Below, piece by piece: positions 1-6,799 of a DNA stretch of 9,432 nt. Position 1 is the stretch's first letter. Each line of letters starts with the position of its first letter. The DNA is taken from contig JAGVOC010000239.1 in assembly GCA_020052975.1 (NCBI GenBank), positions 1-9,432 on the forward strand. The letters run 5' to 3'. Made by a program: the position numbers and the translations under genes. Origin of the DNA: Desulfobacterales bacterium (GTDB lineage Bacteria > Desulfobacterota > Desulfobacteria > Desulfobacterales > RPRI01). Below the pieces are notes generated by a model. That model worked only from the letters and a program-made list of their open reading frames with translations, did not search any database and was not told the DNA's origin.

Positions 1-70
1 AGGAAATAAGGTTGAAGTACCACCACAACCATTTTCAGCTTTAACGGTGCTCATGAAGTCAGCACTTGAC

Positions 71-92
71 ATCTTCCTTAGAAGAGGAAGAT
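71..92. repeat. Perfect inverted repeat, 8-bp arms
   Basis: ATCTTCCT (71-78) and AGGAAGAT (85-92) are exact reverse complements around a TAGAAG loop. There is no T-tract, so it is not an ordinary terminator. Read on the minus strand, the downstream arm contains AAGGA followed by an ATG (72-70), so the hairpin could hide a start site there. The minus reading frame runs only 24 codons before the window ends, so this is speculative. Confidence 0.55.
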
Positions 93-220
93 ATACGTAT
101 GGCAAAAGAATTCAATTTTCTGTTTTGCCTACGATAATCCTGTTTTGATAATCTCAAACAGTCCGTCTGGCAATTCAACAGTGTCCAGACTTCTTCTTTT
201 GATGATAAAACAATTCACAC

Positions 221-240
221 TTTACAGGTTATACTGTAAA
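221..240. promoter_or_regulatory. Palindrome TTTACAG-N6-CTGTAAA, possible operator
   Basis: The 7-bp arms at 221-227 and 234-240 are perfect reverse complements separated by GTTATA. A 20-bp dyad with a 13-bp centre-to-centre spacing has the form of a homodimeric regulator site. It lies in AT-rich non-coding DNA about 240 bp upstream of the sigma-54-like element. I cannot assign a regulator family. It could also be a chance repeat. Confidence 0.4.
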
Positions 241-479
241 CAGCACACATAACATTCTAAAACCATTACGCATAACCGTGATTTCAGATACTGCATCCCC
301 CCTTAAGTAACAGCACGGGGCTCTTGCAGAGAAGTCGAAGAGGAAAACTTTTCTCAAATACCGGGAATATTTTTCCGCTCTGTCGACTCAATTAGAATAT
401 GAATAATACAATATTGAATTACAATCTAACTAATTAATTACTTTAATATTATGAATATTTTCTCCTTTTTTTTTACTCA

Positions 480-495
480 CGGCACAATAAATGCA
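480..495 (+). promoter_or_regulatory. Sigma-54-type promoter candidate
   Basis: The sequence CGGCACAATAAATGCA carries GG at 481-482 and GC at 493-494, separated by exactly 10 nt, as the -24/-12 elements of sigma-54 promoters require. It fits the known consensus TGGCAC-N5-TTGC apart from the leading T and one T before the GC. The predicted transcription start is near 506, leaving a leader of about 235 nt before the MotB-like gene. The upstream DNA is very AT-rich, consistent with bending and an enhancer-binding activator, but no activator gene is in the window. Confidence 0.5.
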
Positions 496-550
496 ATCTG
501 TTAAAAACTAAGGGCGGGGAGAAGCAAAAAATCGTTCAAGAGGTTAACTT

Positions 551-652
551 ATGAAGGTAGACGGAGCCAGTTCGCTGGCGACAAATATTCTTCGGTTAGA
601 ACTGCACAAAAGGGAAGGTCAGAATTTAAAAAGAGACCTATTAAGATCATAG
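551..652 (+). CDS. Possible 33-aa leader ORF
   Basis: An ATG at 551 is preceded by AAGAGG (538-543) at 7 nt spacing, a good ribosome-binding site. The frame runs 33 codons to TAG at 650-652 and begins MKVDGASSLATN. It sits downstream of the predicted sigma-54 start and is followed by several stops in the same frame before the MotB-like gene, so it is not an N-terminal extension of that gene. The product is basic and lacks a signal peptide or membrane segment. No family is recognised. It may be a leader peptide, a gene remnant or chance. Confidence 0.25.
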   Translation: MKVDGASSLATNILRLELHKREGQNLKRDLLRS

Positions 653-742
653 ACATAAAATCGAAGGCTTCAAAACTGCAACCACTCCTCCACAGGGGAG
701 CGATTTTGTGCCGACTGATATTGAGAATGAACAAGGGGTTAC

Positions 743-1648
743 ATGCAGGTAGAAGGAAAAAAGAAAGATAGCGGTTCGGGAGCGGAAGTTCGCCATCGTA
801 AGTATACCGAAGAAGGCGCGCCACAATCTTCAATAACAGAGGAGCTTCAGGATCTGGAGGCTGAGCTGGGCAGATTGTCGGAGCAGACCGCAAAATCGAA
901 GAAGGAACCAGGGGCCTCGTATCTCTATGATTCTTTTTCTGACGTTCATGTGATCGAAGAAGAGAAATTTGACGACCAGATGCAGGATATGACGGATGCT
1001 TCGAGTTGGGCGATTCCATGGTCTGACCTTATGATGACCATGTTCATTCTTTTTGCGGTTATGCTTGCCTATACGCTGTCTGAACGCAATCTGAAGGACG
1101 CCCTTGCAAAAGAGAACACTGTACGGGAGAAGCCGCTTTCTGCCGAGATAGTCAAGGGGCCGGTATCGGGCGAGCTTGGGCCTGAACAGCTCTTTGAGAT
1201 GAGCAGGCAGACCGTGAAAGAGGCAAATATTGAGGATATCGATGTTGTGATGGGTTCTGACCGATCTGTCAGGGTGAGCGTTAGGGGGCCGATGCTCTTT
1301 GATCTTGGGAGCGCTGAACTGAGAGATACGACCAAAGATTTTTTGAGGAAAATAGCAGTTGTCCTGAGTAAGACGGAGAATGAAGTGCATATTGTCGGGC
1401 ATACGGACAACTACCCTGTTCATAGTGAAGCCTTCCCGACAAACTGGGAGCTGTCGTCCGCACGCGCTGCGAGGGTCGCCCGCTTCCTGATTGAACAGGG
1501 TTCGCTGAATCCTGAACGTTTCAGCGTGACAGGCAATGCGATGTACAGGCTGAGCGTGCCTAATACAACCCTGGAGAACAAGCAGAAAAACAGGCGCGTC
1601 GAAATAATAATAACCAAGGATACGTATAAAGGTACGTCAGGAGGGTAA
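743..1648 (+). CDS. MotB/OmpA-family stator-like protein
   Basis: A 301-aa inner-membrane protein expected to anchor an ion channel to peptidoglycan. Residues 1-87 are a hydrophilic, charged, probably helical cytoplasmic segment. Residues 88-112 form one membrane helix with the MotB-type signature WAIPWSDLMMTMFILF, in which D95 matches the ion-binding aspartate (D32 in E. coli MotB). Residues 180-290 are an OmpA/MotB peptidoglycan-binding domain with GHTDN (D222), NWELSSARA (R241) and a terminal NRRVEI motif, so both ligand-binding residues are present. The start is weakly supported by AAGGGG at 733-738, and in-frame stops just upstream rule out extension. The N-terminal tail is about 60 residues longer than in E. 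coli MotB. The downstream MotA partner starts 3 nt after the stop. A flagellar stator and a non-flagellar proton-driven machine are both possible, since no flagellar gene is visible. Confidence 0.85.
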   Translation: MQVEGKKKDSGSGAEVRHRKYTEEGAPQSSITEELQDLEAELGRLSEQTAKSKKEPGASYLYDSFSDVHVIEEEKFDDQMQDMTDASSWAIPWSDLMMTMFILFAVMLAYTLSERNLKDALAKENTVREKPLSAEIVKGPVSGELGPEQLFEMSRQTVKEANIEDIDVVMGSDRSVRVSVRGPMLFDLGSAELRDTTKDFLRKIAVVLSKTENEVHIVGHTDNYPVHSEAFPTNWELSSARAARVARFLIEQGSLNPERFSVTGNAMYRLSVPNTTLENKQKNRRVEIIITKDTYKGTSGG

Positions 1649-1651
1649 GGC

Positions 1652-2509
1652 ATGGGTTGGTATAACGTTGCGGGTTTTATTATCTGTGTTGTTGCATTTT
1701 TGATCAGCTTCTATCTCGGTGGCAATGTTCATTTATACTTCAACGTTCCGGCGCTCCTCAACATTGTCTCAGGCGTTTTCGGCGCTGCATTGCTGAGTTA
1801 TCCCTTTGCCCGGTTGAAGACCGCTTTCTACGTTGCCAGAAATTCATACACATCAGCGCTTCCCTCATCTGATGAAATTATAAAAATCCTTCTTGACCTT
1901 TCGGTCAGGTCCAGACATCAGGGTATCCTGTCTCTGGAGAAGATGGAGAACCAATCGATCAGCTCTTTTCTGAAGGGTGCGCTCAGACTCCTTGTTGACG
2001 GTTACTCGGAGCACGAGATCAAAGATATTCTTTCCTCAGAGATGTACTTTTTCAGGGAAAGAAGGGGATACAACGAAAGGGTCTTCAGGACTCTGGCGAG
2101 GTCTGCTCCCGCGTTCGGTCTTATTGCCAGCATCATAGGCCTTGTCGGGCTGCTCTCCGGAATAGGGGATACGGGCATTATTCTGAAAACCATTCCCATA
2201 GCTCTTACGGCAACCCTTTATGGTATTCTCCTTGCGAATTTCGTTTTCCTGCCGATAGCGGAGAGCATCCACTCCAAGACGAGACGGGAAATGCTTCTGC
2301 AGAAGCTGGTGATTAATGGGGTTCTTGCCATAAAACTTGAAGAAAATTCTCATAAACTTGAGGTGAGGCTCCTGTCATTCCTTACTCCTTCTTCCCGTGC
2401 TGCCAATGAGAAAAGCCTGGAGTATATAAAGAAGAAATTCTTCAGAATGCGGGAAAAAGAGAGGGCCGAGTTGGGGGGAAAACTCCAGTGGTCAGGGCTG
2501 CAGTCCTGA
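1652..2509 (+). CDS. MotA/TolQ/ExbB-family proton channel protein
   Basis: A 285-aa membrane protein that should assemble around the MotB-like protein as the channel and torque-generating ring. Membrane helices are predicted at about 5-22, 32-50, 152-170 and 180-202. Residues 50-150 form the cytoplasmic domain. Family features include SRHQGILSLE (86-96, with R88 and E96 near the charged positions that contact the rotor in MotA), SAPAFGLIASIIGLV (151-165, conserved proline P153), TATLYGILLANF (186-197) and P201. The length is close to E. coli MotA (about 295 aa). There is no long C-terminal tail. The start has an excellent ribosome-binding site, AGGAGGG (1639-1645) at 6 nt, inside the end of the upstream gene, so the two are translated together. 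The gene order is the reverse of canonical motA-motB. Confidence 0.85.
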   Translation: MGWYNVAGFIICVVAFLISFYLGGNVHLYFNVPALLNIVSGVFGAALLSYPFARLKTAFYVARNSYTSALPSSDEIIKILLDLSVRSRHQGILSLEKMENQSISSFLKGALRLLVDGYSEHEIKDILSSEMYFFRERRGYNERVFRTLARSAPAFGLIASIIGLVGLLSGIGDTGIILKTIPIALTATLYGILLANFVFLPIAESIHSKTRREMLLQKLVINGVLAIKLEENSHKLEVRLLSFLTPSSRAANEKSLEYIKKKFFRMREKERAELGGKLQWSGLQS

Positions 2510-2894
2510 TACAGGCCTGTTGGGCTTTTCAGCAGGAGTGGAGCGGCGGCCGTCCTTTTTGAGAAATCAACTCATCTTTTGGCCGAGTCACCCGTAAAGA
2601 GGACATTTTTGAGCACAATTCAAGCAAGCCACTTCTGCGCACCTTTTTTGATAAGGCGTTATGCATGAATATAGGCATCCCAAGAGTAGTCGGGGTCTCA
2701 ATAGGGGTGATCATTGCCATCTGAGAGCAGCAATTTTCACTGACTACTGCTGATTACTGACTACCGGAAGGATTCCTTTGAATCCACCACCTGAAATTTT
2801 TTCAAACTGCTTTCACCGTCAAATTTCCTCTATCGTGGCCCCGTCGCAATCCCTTCGTAAGCCAGGTCAATTCGCTCGTCATATTCGGTGTATG
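2510..2894. other. Non-coding stretch between the stator pair and the Yip1 gene
   Basis: No supported gene is seen. The stretch has a candidate terminator at 2540-2560, a 9-bp direct repeat ACTGACTAC (2739-2747 and 2756-2764), and TTTTTGAG twice, 50 bp apart (2556-2563, 2606-2613). In the MotA reading frame there is no stop for 52 codons after the TGA, and another plus frame is also open there, but neither shows family features or a usable start. Confidence 0.5.
2540..2560 (+). terminator. Candidate intrinsic terminator of the stator operon
   Basis: GGA (2540-2542) and CGG (2544-2546) pair with CCG (2550-2552) and TCC (2553-2555) across a CGG loop, with one bulged G at 2543, and are followed directly by T5. 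A GC-rich six-pair stem with a short T-tract 31 nt after the MotA-like stop fits a Rho-independent terminator. The T-tract is short and the stem small, so strength is uncertain. Confidence 0.4.
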
Positions 2895-3461
2895 TCAGGA
2901 AATAAAGATTCGCGAGATGGCGCCTATCATGATAAAAATAACGATCGCTGCGATGGTTACGGCAACCGTGTATCCTATGGATTTTTCTTTTGGAGATTTC
3001 ATGAGAACGGGTAACCCGACATAGAGGAGGTATAGACCGTATAACCCCAAAATACCGAGGATTCCAAGGGCAGGGATGAGCGCGAAAATACCAACCAACC
3101 AACCCGGTATACAAGAATATGTGGCCACCTTGAAGGCCTGGCTGAGATTTTTCTCCCCTGAAAAGGTAGGGGCAAGGGCATCGATAATCAAGGCGAGGAT
3201 ATATACACTGACAAGGGTGAGACCGTAATGAACGACCGCAGACATAATACCTGTTGTTATTGATACCCTGTATGCTCCTCTAACTGGCAGGCTAACTCCC
3301 ACAAGGGACATGCCGATAAAGGAGGCAACCGGTCCGATGGCTGCCAGTAAAATAATATAGTTTTTATATAACTCAGCAATAGGTGTCGTTTCCCCAGCAA
3401 TGGTCTGCCATTCCTCTTTGGGTCTAAGCAAAATTCCTTTGATACGTTCAGTGATATTCAT
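2895..3461 (-). CDS. Yip1-domain integral membrane protein
   Basis: A 188-aa protein of the bacterial Yip1 family (PF04893 type). The N-terminal 40 residues, starting MNITERIKGILLRPKEEWQ, carry the short amphipathic segment with the P-x-x-E-W motif typical of these proteins. About five membrane helices follow: roughly 36-56, 66-94, 115-133, 133-153 and 164-186. A conserved-looking loop, SQAFKVATYSCIPGW, lies between helices two and three. The start has a very strong ribosome-binding site on the minus strand, AAGGAGG (3475-3469) with 7 nt spacing. The family's molecular function in bacteria is not established. The gene is monocistronic and divergent from the HD-GYP gene, with 293 bp between the starts. 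The length is normal for the family. Confidence 0.78.
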   Translation of the reverse strand: MNITERIKGILLRPKEEWQTIAGETTPIAELYKNYIILLAAIGPVASFIGMSLVGVSLPVRGAYRVSITTGIMSAVVHYGLTLVSVYILALIIDALAPTFSGEKNLSQAFKVATYSCIPGWLVGIFALIPALGILGILGLYGLYLLYVGLPVLMKSPKEKSIGYTVAVTIAAIVIFIMIGAISRIFIS

Positions 3462-3663
3462 GTTTTCCCCTCCTTAAGTATTTGCTGACAAGATCAAGAA
3501 TACAACCACCATGAGCCAAGATAACGTAATTGAATTAAAAAGACCAGAATCTTTTATTGAGTGAAAACTTTTATCTTCTGAAAATTAGGGCAGGTCACAG
3601 TTTAACATGGAATATTTTTTGTATACTTGATTTGTAGAAAACTTATGTAATATAGAGGAAACA

Positions 3664-3726
3664 ATGCTTTCGTGTTGTCTTAATCTGAAGAAAAAGCCGG
3701 GCGGCTTTTCTTATATTTTCACTTGA
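3664..3726 (+). CDS. Possible 20-aa leader peptide
   Basis: An ATG at 3664 follows AGAGG (3654-3658) at 5 nt and runs 20 codons to TGA at 3724-3726, ending 28 nt before the HD-GYP start. Its KKKPGGF codons are the hairpin at 3692-3709, so ribosome movement through it would melt that hairpin. This arrangement is compatible with attenuation or translational coupling but could be coincidence. There is no run of one amino acid that would point to a regulatory signal. Confidence 0.2.
   Translation: MLSCCLNLKKKPGGFSYIFT
3692..3709. terminator. Terminator-like hairpin upstream of the HD-GYP gene
   Basis: AAAAGCC (3692-3698) and GGCTTTT (3703-3709) are perfect complements around a GGGC loop, followed by CTTATATTTT. 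The A-rich left side and T-rich right side resemble a bidirectional intrinsic terminator. Its position 45 nt upstream of the HD-GYP start means it either ends an upstream transcript, with the promoter between it and the gene being very short, or acts as an attenuator in the leader. Confidence 0.45.
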
Positions 3727-3754
3727 TACAGCAATATGAACAGGAAATGGTTAT

Positions 3755-5968
3755 ATGAATAAAATCATGGTGGTGGATAACGATACGATGATGTTGGAGT
3801 TCATGTCCGATCTTCTTCAAAATAAAGGGCACCAGGTCAAAACGGCAAAAGATGGTCTTGCAGCCTTGGAGACACTGGAAACCTATATCCCGGACATTAT
3901 GTTCGTTGACCTTGTCATGCCAAATATCAGCGGAGAGAAACTATGCCGGGCAATTAGAAGAAACCCCGAATTCAATGGTATTTATATAATTATTTTATCG
4001 GCAATCGCCGCAGAGCTGGAGATAGATTTTACTGAAATTGGTGCTAATGCCTGCATGGCTAAAGGGTCTTTTAATAAAATGTCTGAACAAATTCTCAATG
4101 TCTTAGACCGTGTGAATAAAAAAGTCCCTGATGACACAACAAAAAAAACAATAGGGCTCGAAGATGTTCGTACACGCAAGATTAATAAAGAGTTGTTGTC
4201 TTTCAGAAGACATTCCGAAGCCATATTGAATAATCTTTCTGAAGGGATTTTAGAACTCAACCTTAATAATAAGGTGATTTACGCCAACCATTTCGCTCAT
4301 TTGATAACCGACATCAGTGAGGAAGATCTTTTAGGTTCATATTTTACGGAACTGTTTGAAGATCCTCACCAGATGAGGGTAAAAGCTATGATTGATCTGA
4401 TTGATAAAGGTCCTCAGAAAATTTCTGAAGACCTGCCGGTAATGCTGAAAGGCAAAATGGTTTCCCTGAGTATTTTGCCGGTTAATGACGAAGAGCACAA
4501 GTCTATCATTGTAATCCTGAATGACGTCACTGAGCGCAAAAAAGCAGAACAGGCATTGGCGGAACAAAAAGAATTCTCAGAGAAAATGATTGAGAATTCG
4601 GCTGTGCCAACATTCGTGATAAATACGCAACATGAGGTTATTCTATGGAATAAAGCGTGTGAAGAGCTAACCGGGATTAAAGCTGCAGAAATGATCGGGA
4701 CCGATAATCATTGGAAGGGCTTTTATGACCATAAACGTCCGCACGTTGCTGACATAGTGGTAGACCGGACACCCGGCAGCATGTCAGACTATTACGGCAA
4801 CTATAAGAAATCTGCTTTCGCAGAGGAGGGCCTGCAGGCAGAGGGATGGTACGCAAATTTAGGCGGCAAGAAGCGCTACATATTTTTTGATGCAGCGCCG
4901 ATATATAGCAGCAAAGGTGAACTGGTCGGAGCTATCGAAACCCTCCATGACATCACCGATCGCAGGCATGCAACAGATGCGCTTCGTAATAGTGAAAAGA
5001 AATATCGGGATCTATATGATTTTTTGCCTATCCCGGTTTATGAAATGGATTTGGAAGCCAACATTACTTCTGCCAACAAAGCTATGTATAAAGCTTTTGG
5101 ATATAATGAGGAGGATATCGAAAAGGGTTTAAATGCACGGCAGATTCTTTCGTCAGAAGATATCGATAAATCTGAAGCGAACATTCGAAGACTGTTGAGT
5201 GAAGAGAAAACCGAAGGCACCGAATACACTTTGAAGAGGAAGGACGGGAGCCTCTTTCCGGCTATCATTATCTCAAGCATAAATACTCTCTGGGGCAAAC
5301 CAAGAGATATCAGGGGGGTTGTTGTCGACATTACCGACCGCAAACTTTTCGAACATGAATTGAATAAGACCACGGAGAAGCTGAGGAAGAATCTTATAGG
5401 GACTATGCAAACTATATCACTGACCATAGAGACGCGAGATCCTTATACTGCAGGCCACCAGAAAGAGGTTTCAAAACTTGCCCGTTCGATAGCGCAGGAG
5501 ATTGGATTATCAGCAGATACCATTGACAATATAAGGATGGCAGGTGCAATCCATGATATCGGCAAGATGGCGGTTCCGGCTGAGATATTAAGCAAACCCG
5601 GCAAACTGACAAATATAGAAATGAGCCTTATAAAGACTCACGCTGAGTCAGGTTACAACATATTAAAAGATGCTGAGTTGCCCTATCCCATAGCCGAGAT
5701 AACCCTTCAGCACCATGAGAGAATGGATGGTTCAGGATATCCGAACGGCTTAAAAGGAGACCAGATCCTTCTAGAAGCCCGGATAATCTGCGTAGCCGAT
5801 GTGGTTGAAGCCATCTCCTCTCATCGTCCTTACCGTCCTTCCCTTGGCATCGAAATAGCCCTTGAGGAGATTGAGAAAAATAGGGGATTATTCTACGATG
5901 CCCAGATTGCGGATGCGTGCCTGAGGCTTTTCAGGGAGAAGGGTTATAAAATGGGAGGAGGGAGCTGA
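3755..5968 (+). CDS. Response regulator with three PAS domains and HD-GYP (c-di-GMP phosphodiesterase)
   Basis: A 737-aa soluble signalling protein predicted to hydrolyse cyclic di-GMP under control of phosphorylation and PAS sensing. The receiver domain is residues 1-120, with phospho-acceptor D52 (VDLVMP), S82 and K103; the acidic pocket reads D8-N9-D10. PAS1 is about 148-262 and PAS2 about 272-404, a long type with an inserted WKGFYDHKRPHVADIVV segment. PAS3 is about 411-531. A short coiled coil leads into the HD-GYP domain (about 545-732) with H568, the HD pair H600-D601 (AIHDIGK), H629, HH653-654, and HHERMDGSGYP ending in GYP at 661-663. All expected metal-binding positions look present, so an active enzyme is likely. 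There is no GGDEF domain. AGGAA (3742-3746) lies 8 nt before the start. The next gene starts 7 nt after the stop. A cognate histidine kinase is not in the window. Confidence 0.95.
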   Translation: MNKIMVVDNDTMMLEFMSDLLQNKGHQVKTAKDGLAALETLETYIPDIMFVDLVMPNISGEKLCRAIRRNPEFNGIYIIILSAIAAELEIDFTEIGANACMAKGSFNKMSEQILNVLDRVNKKVPDDTTKKTIGLEDVRTRKINKELLSFRRHSEAILNNLSEGILELNLNNKVIYANHFAHLITDISEEDLLGSYFTELFEDPHQMRVKAMIDLIDKGPQKISEDLPVMLKGKMVSLSILPVNDEEHKSIIVILNDVTERKKAEQALAEQKEFSEKMIENSAVPTFVINTQHEVILWNKACEELTGIKAAEMIGTDNHWKGFYDHKRPHVADIVVDRTPGSMSDYYGNYKKSAFAEEGLQAEGWYANLGGKKRYIFFDAAPIYSSKGELVGAIETLHDITDRRHATDALRNSEKKYRDLYDFLPIPVYEMDLEANITSANKAMYKAFGYNEEDIEKGLNARQILSSEDIDKSEANIRRLLSEEKTEGTEYTLKRKDGSLFPAIIISSINTLWGKPRDIRGVVVDITDRKLFEHELNKTTEKLRKNLIGTMQTISLTIETRDPYTAGHQKEVSKLARSIAQEIGLSADTIDNIRMAGAIHDIGKMAVPAEILSKPGKLTNIEMSLIKTHAESGYNILKDAELPYPIAEITLQHHERMDGSGYPNGLKGDQILLEARIICVADVVEAISSHRPYRPSLGIEIALEEIEKNRGLFYDAQIADACLRLFREKGYKMGGGS

Positions 5969-5975
5969 TTGTTTC

Positions 5976-6794
5976 ATGGCCAGCCCATACTGGATTAAAA
6001 CACTAATCAACAAGACCTTTTCCGGGCGGTTTTTCTTCTCTAAGCTGACACATTATCCGGTCATAGGCCGCATTGTTGATTATGCCCTGTTTGACGGCGA
6101 TGATATCTTGTATTTGCCTAAAGACAAAGCGATACCTGTCAATGAGTCCGTTGACAGGCCGGAAAGCTTGATGGTTCCATCCCTTGTTGTTGGTCATTTT
6201 ATCCGGGAGGCAAATTATCACTGGATCATGGATTTCTGTATCTGCCGGGATTCTGCACATTGCAGGGATTATCCGGCCGATCTCGGATGCATATTCCTTG
6301 GCGAAGCTGCAAAAGGGATCAACCCGAAATTCGGGCGCCATGTTACTATGCAAGAAGCGCTCGAACATGCGAGGCGCTGCCGGGAAGCAGGGCTGGTGCA
6401 TCTTATCGGCCGCAACAAACTGGATACTGTTTGGCTCAATGTCGGTCCCGGCCGTAAGCTTTTAACAATATGCAACTGCTGCCCGTGCTGCTGCCTGTGG
6501 AAGATGCTGCCGGCAATCACTCCTGAAATAGGAGGCAAAGTCTCCAGAATGCCGGGAATATCGGTCCGCGTGAGCGATCAATGCCTGGGATGCGGCACAT
6601 GCACAAAGAATGTCTGCTTCGTGAACGCTATTCATATTGAGAACAAACATGCCGTGATAAATGAACAGGAATGCAGGGGATGCGGCCGATGTGTTGAGAC
6701 ATGCCCGAATAACGCCATAGAAATAATAATTGAAAACAGCGGCTTCATAAACGATTCAATCCGGCGGATATCAGATGTCGTTGACGTAACATAA
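5976..6794 (+). CDS. Cysteine-rich 2x[4Fe-4S] ferredoxin-domain protein
   Basis: A 272-aa protein with 19 cysteines. The C-terminal part (about 197-252) is a dicluster ferredoxin domain. One motif is CLGCGTCTKNVC (C203, C206, C209, C214), with four rather than three residues before the last cysteine and no following proline. The other is a standard CRGCGRCVETCP (C233, C236, C239, C243). The first 195 residues form a separate domain with FCICRDSAHC (C88, C90, C96), C105, C135 and the striking CNCCPCCC (C166-C173), which could bind another metal centre. I recall similar proteins, annotated only as 4Fe-4S binding proteins, in anaerobes. The catalytic role is unknown. There is no signal peptide or membrane helix, so it is likely cytoplasmic. 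A purine-rich stretch (5954-5964) ends 11 nt before the start, a slightly long spacing. It is probably co-transcribed with the HD-GYP gene. Confidence 0.88.
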   Translation: MASPYWIKTLINKTFSGRFFFSKLTHYPVIGRIVDYALFDGDDILYLPKDKAIPVNESVDRPESLMVPSLVVGHFIREANYHWIMDFCICRDSAHCRDYPADLGCIFLGEAAKGINPKFGRHVTMQEALEHARRCREAGLVHLIGRNKLDTVWLNVGPGRKLLTICNCCPCCCLWKMLPAITPEIGGKVSRMPGISVRVSDQCLGCGTCTKNVCFVNAIHIENKHAVINEQECRGCGRCVETCPNNAIEIIIENSGFINDSIRRISDVVDVT

Positions 6795-6799
6795 GTATT

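Larger units (their letters stand above)
1..742. other. Long AT-rich intergenic region
   Basis: No convincing gene is seen here. It holds an 8-bp-arm inverted repeat (71-92), direct repeats of TGTTTTG (121-127, 141-147) and GATAATC (133-139, 147-153), a 20-bp palindrome (221-240), a sigma-54-like promoter (480-495) and a possible 33-codon ORF (551-652). Two short frames touch the left edge, a plus frame ending at 148 and a minus frame with ATGs at 72 and 54. Neither is long enough to judge. The length and AT-richness fit a regulatory region upstream of the gene at 743. Confidence 0.6.
3462..3754. promoter_or_regulatory. Divergent intergenic region with weak promoter-like boxes
   Basis: This AT-rich spacer must hold promoters for the minus-strand Yip1 gene and the plus-strand HD-GYP gene. 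Plus-strand boxes seen are TATACT (3622-3627) and TTGATT (3627-3632) with TAATAT (3648-3653) at a poor 15-nt spacing. None is a strong match. A hairpin (3692-3709) and a possible 20-codon ORF lie just before the HD-GYP gene. Confidence 0.3.

Noticed and set aside
2..148. Plus-strand C-terminal fragment at the left edge
   Set aside because: About 48 open codons are within chance, no motif is recognised, and a minus frame competes for the same DNA.
549..1019. 156-aa minus-strand ORF
   Set aside because: It overlaps the start of the MotB-like gene, has no ribosome-binding site, and its translation resembles no protein family.
743..2509. Zorya anti-phage system (ZorA/ZorB)
   Set aside because: The MotA-like protein lacks the long C-terminal tail of ZorA, the order is reversed, and no ZorC, ZorD or ZorE gene follows. 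The generic stator reading is safer.
2510..2668. Read-through or recoding of the MotA-like TGA into 52 further open codons
   Set aside because: The translation shows no family similarity, a terminator-like hairpin lies within it, and an open run of this length is not rare by chance.
2529..2720. 63-aa minus-strand ORF and an overlapping open plus frame ending in MNIGIPRVVGVSIG
   Set aside because: There is no ribosome-binding site with a suitable start, no recognised motif, and the two frames mirror each other.
2830..2894. Frameshifted tail of the Yip1 gene reading YTEYDERIDLAYEGIATGPR in another minus frame
   Set aside because: The tail looks protein-like, but the Yip1 protein is already full length with a complete last helix, so no frameshift is needed.
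2778..3014. 78-aa plus-strand ORF from a TTG with a GGAAGGA upstream
   Set aside because: Most of it is antisense to the Yip1 gene, and its composition is not protein-like.
3540..3754. c-di-GMP riboswitch upstream of the HD-GYP gene
   Set aside because: The conserved GEMM core and its paired stems are not present; only a simple hairpin is seen.
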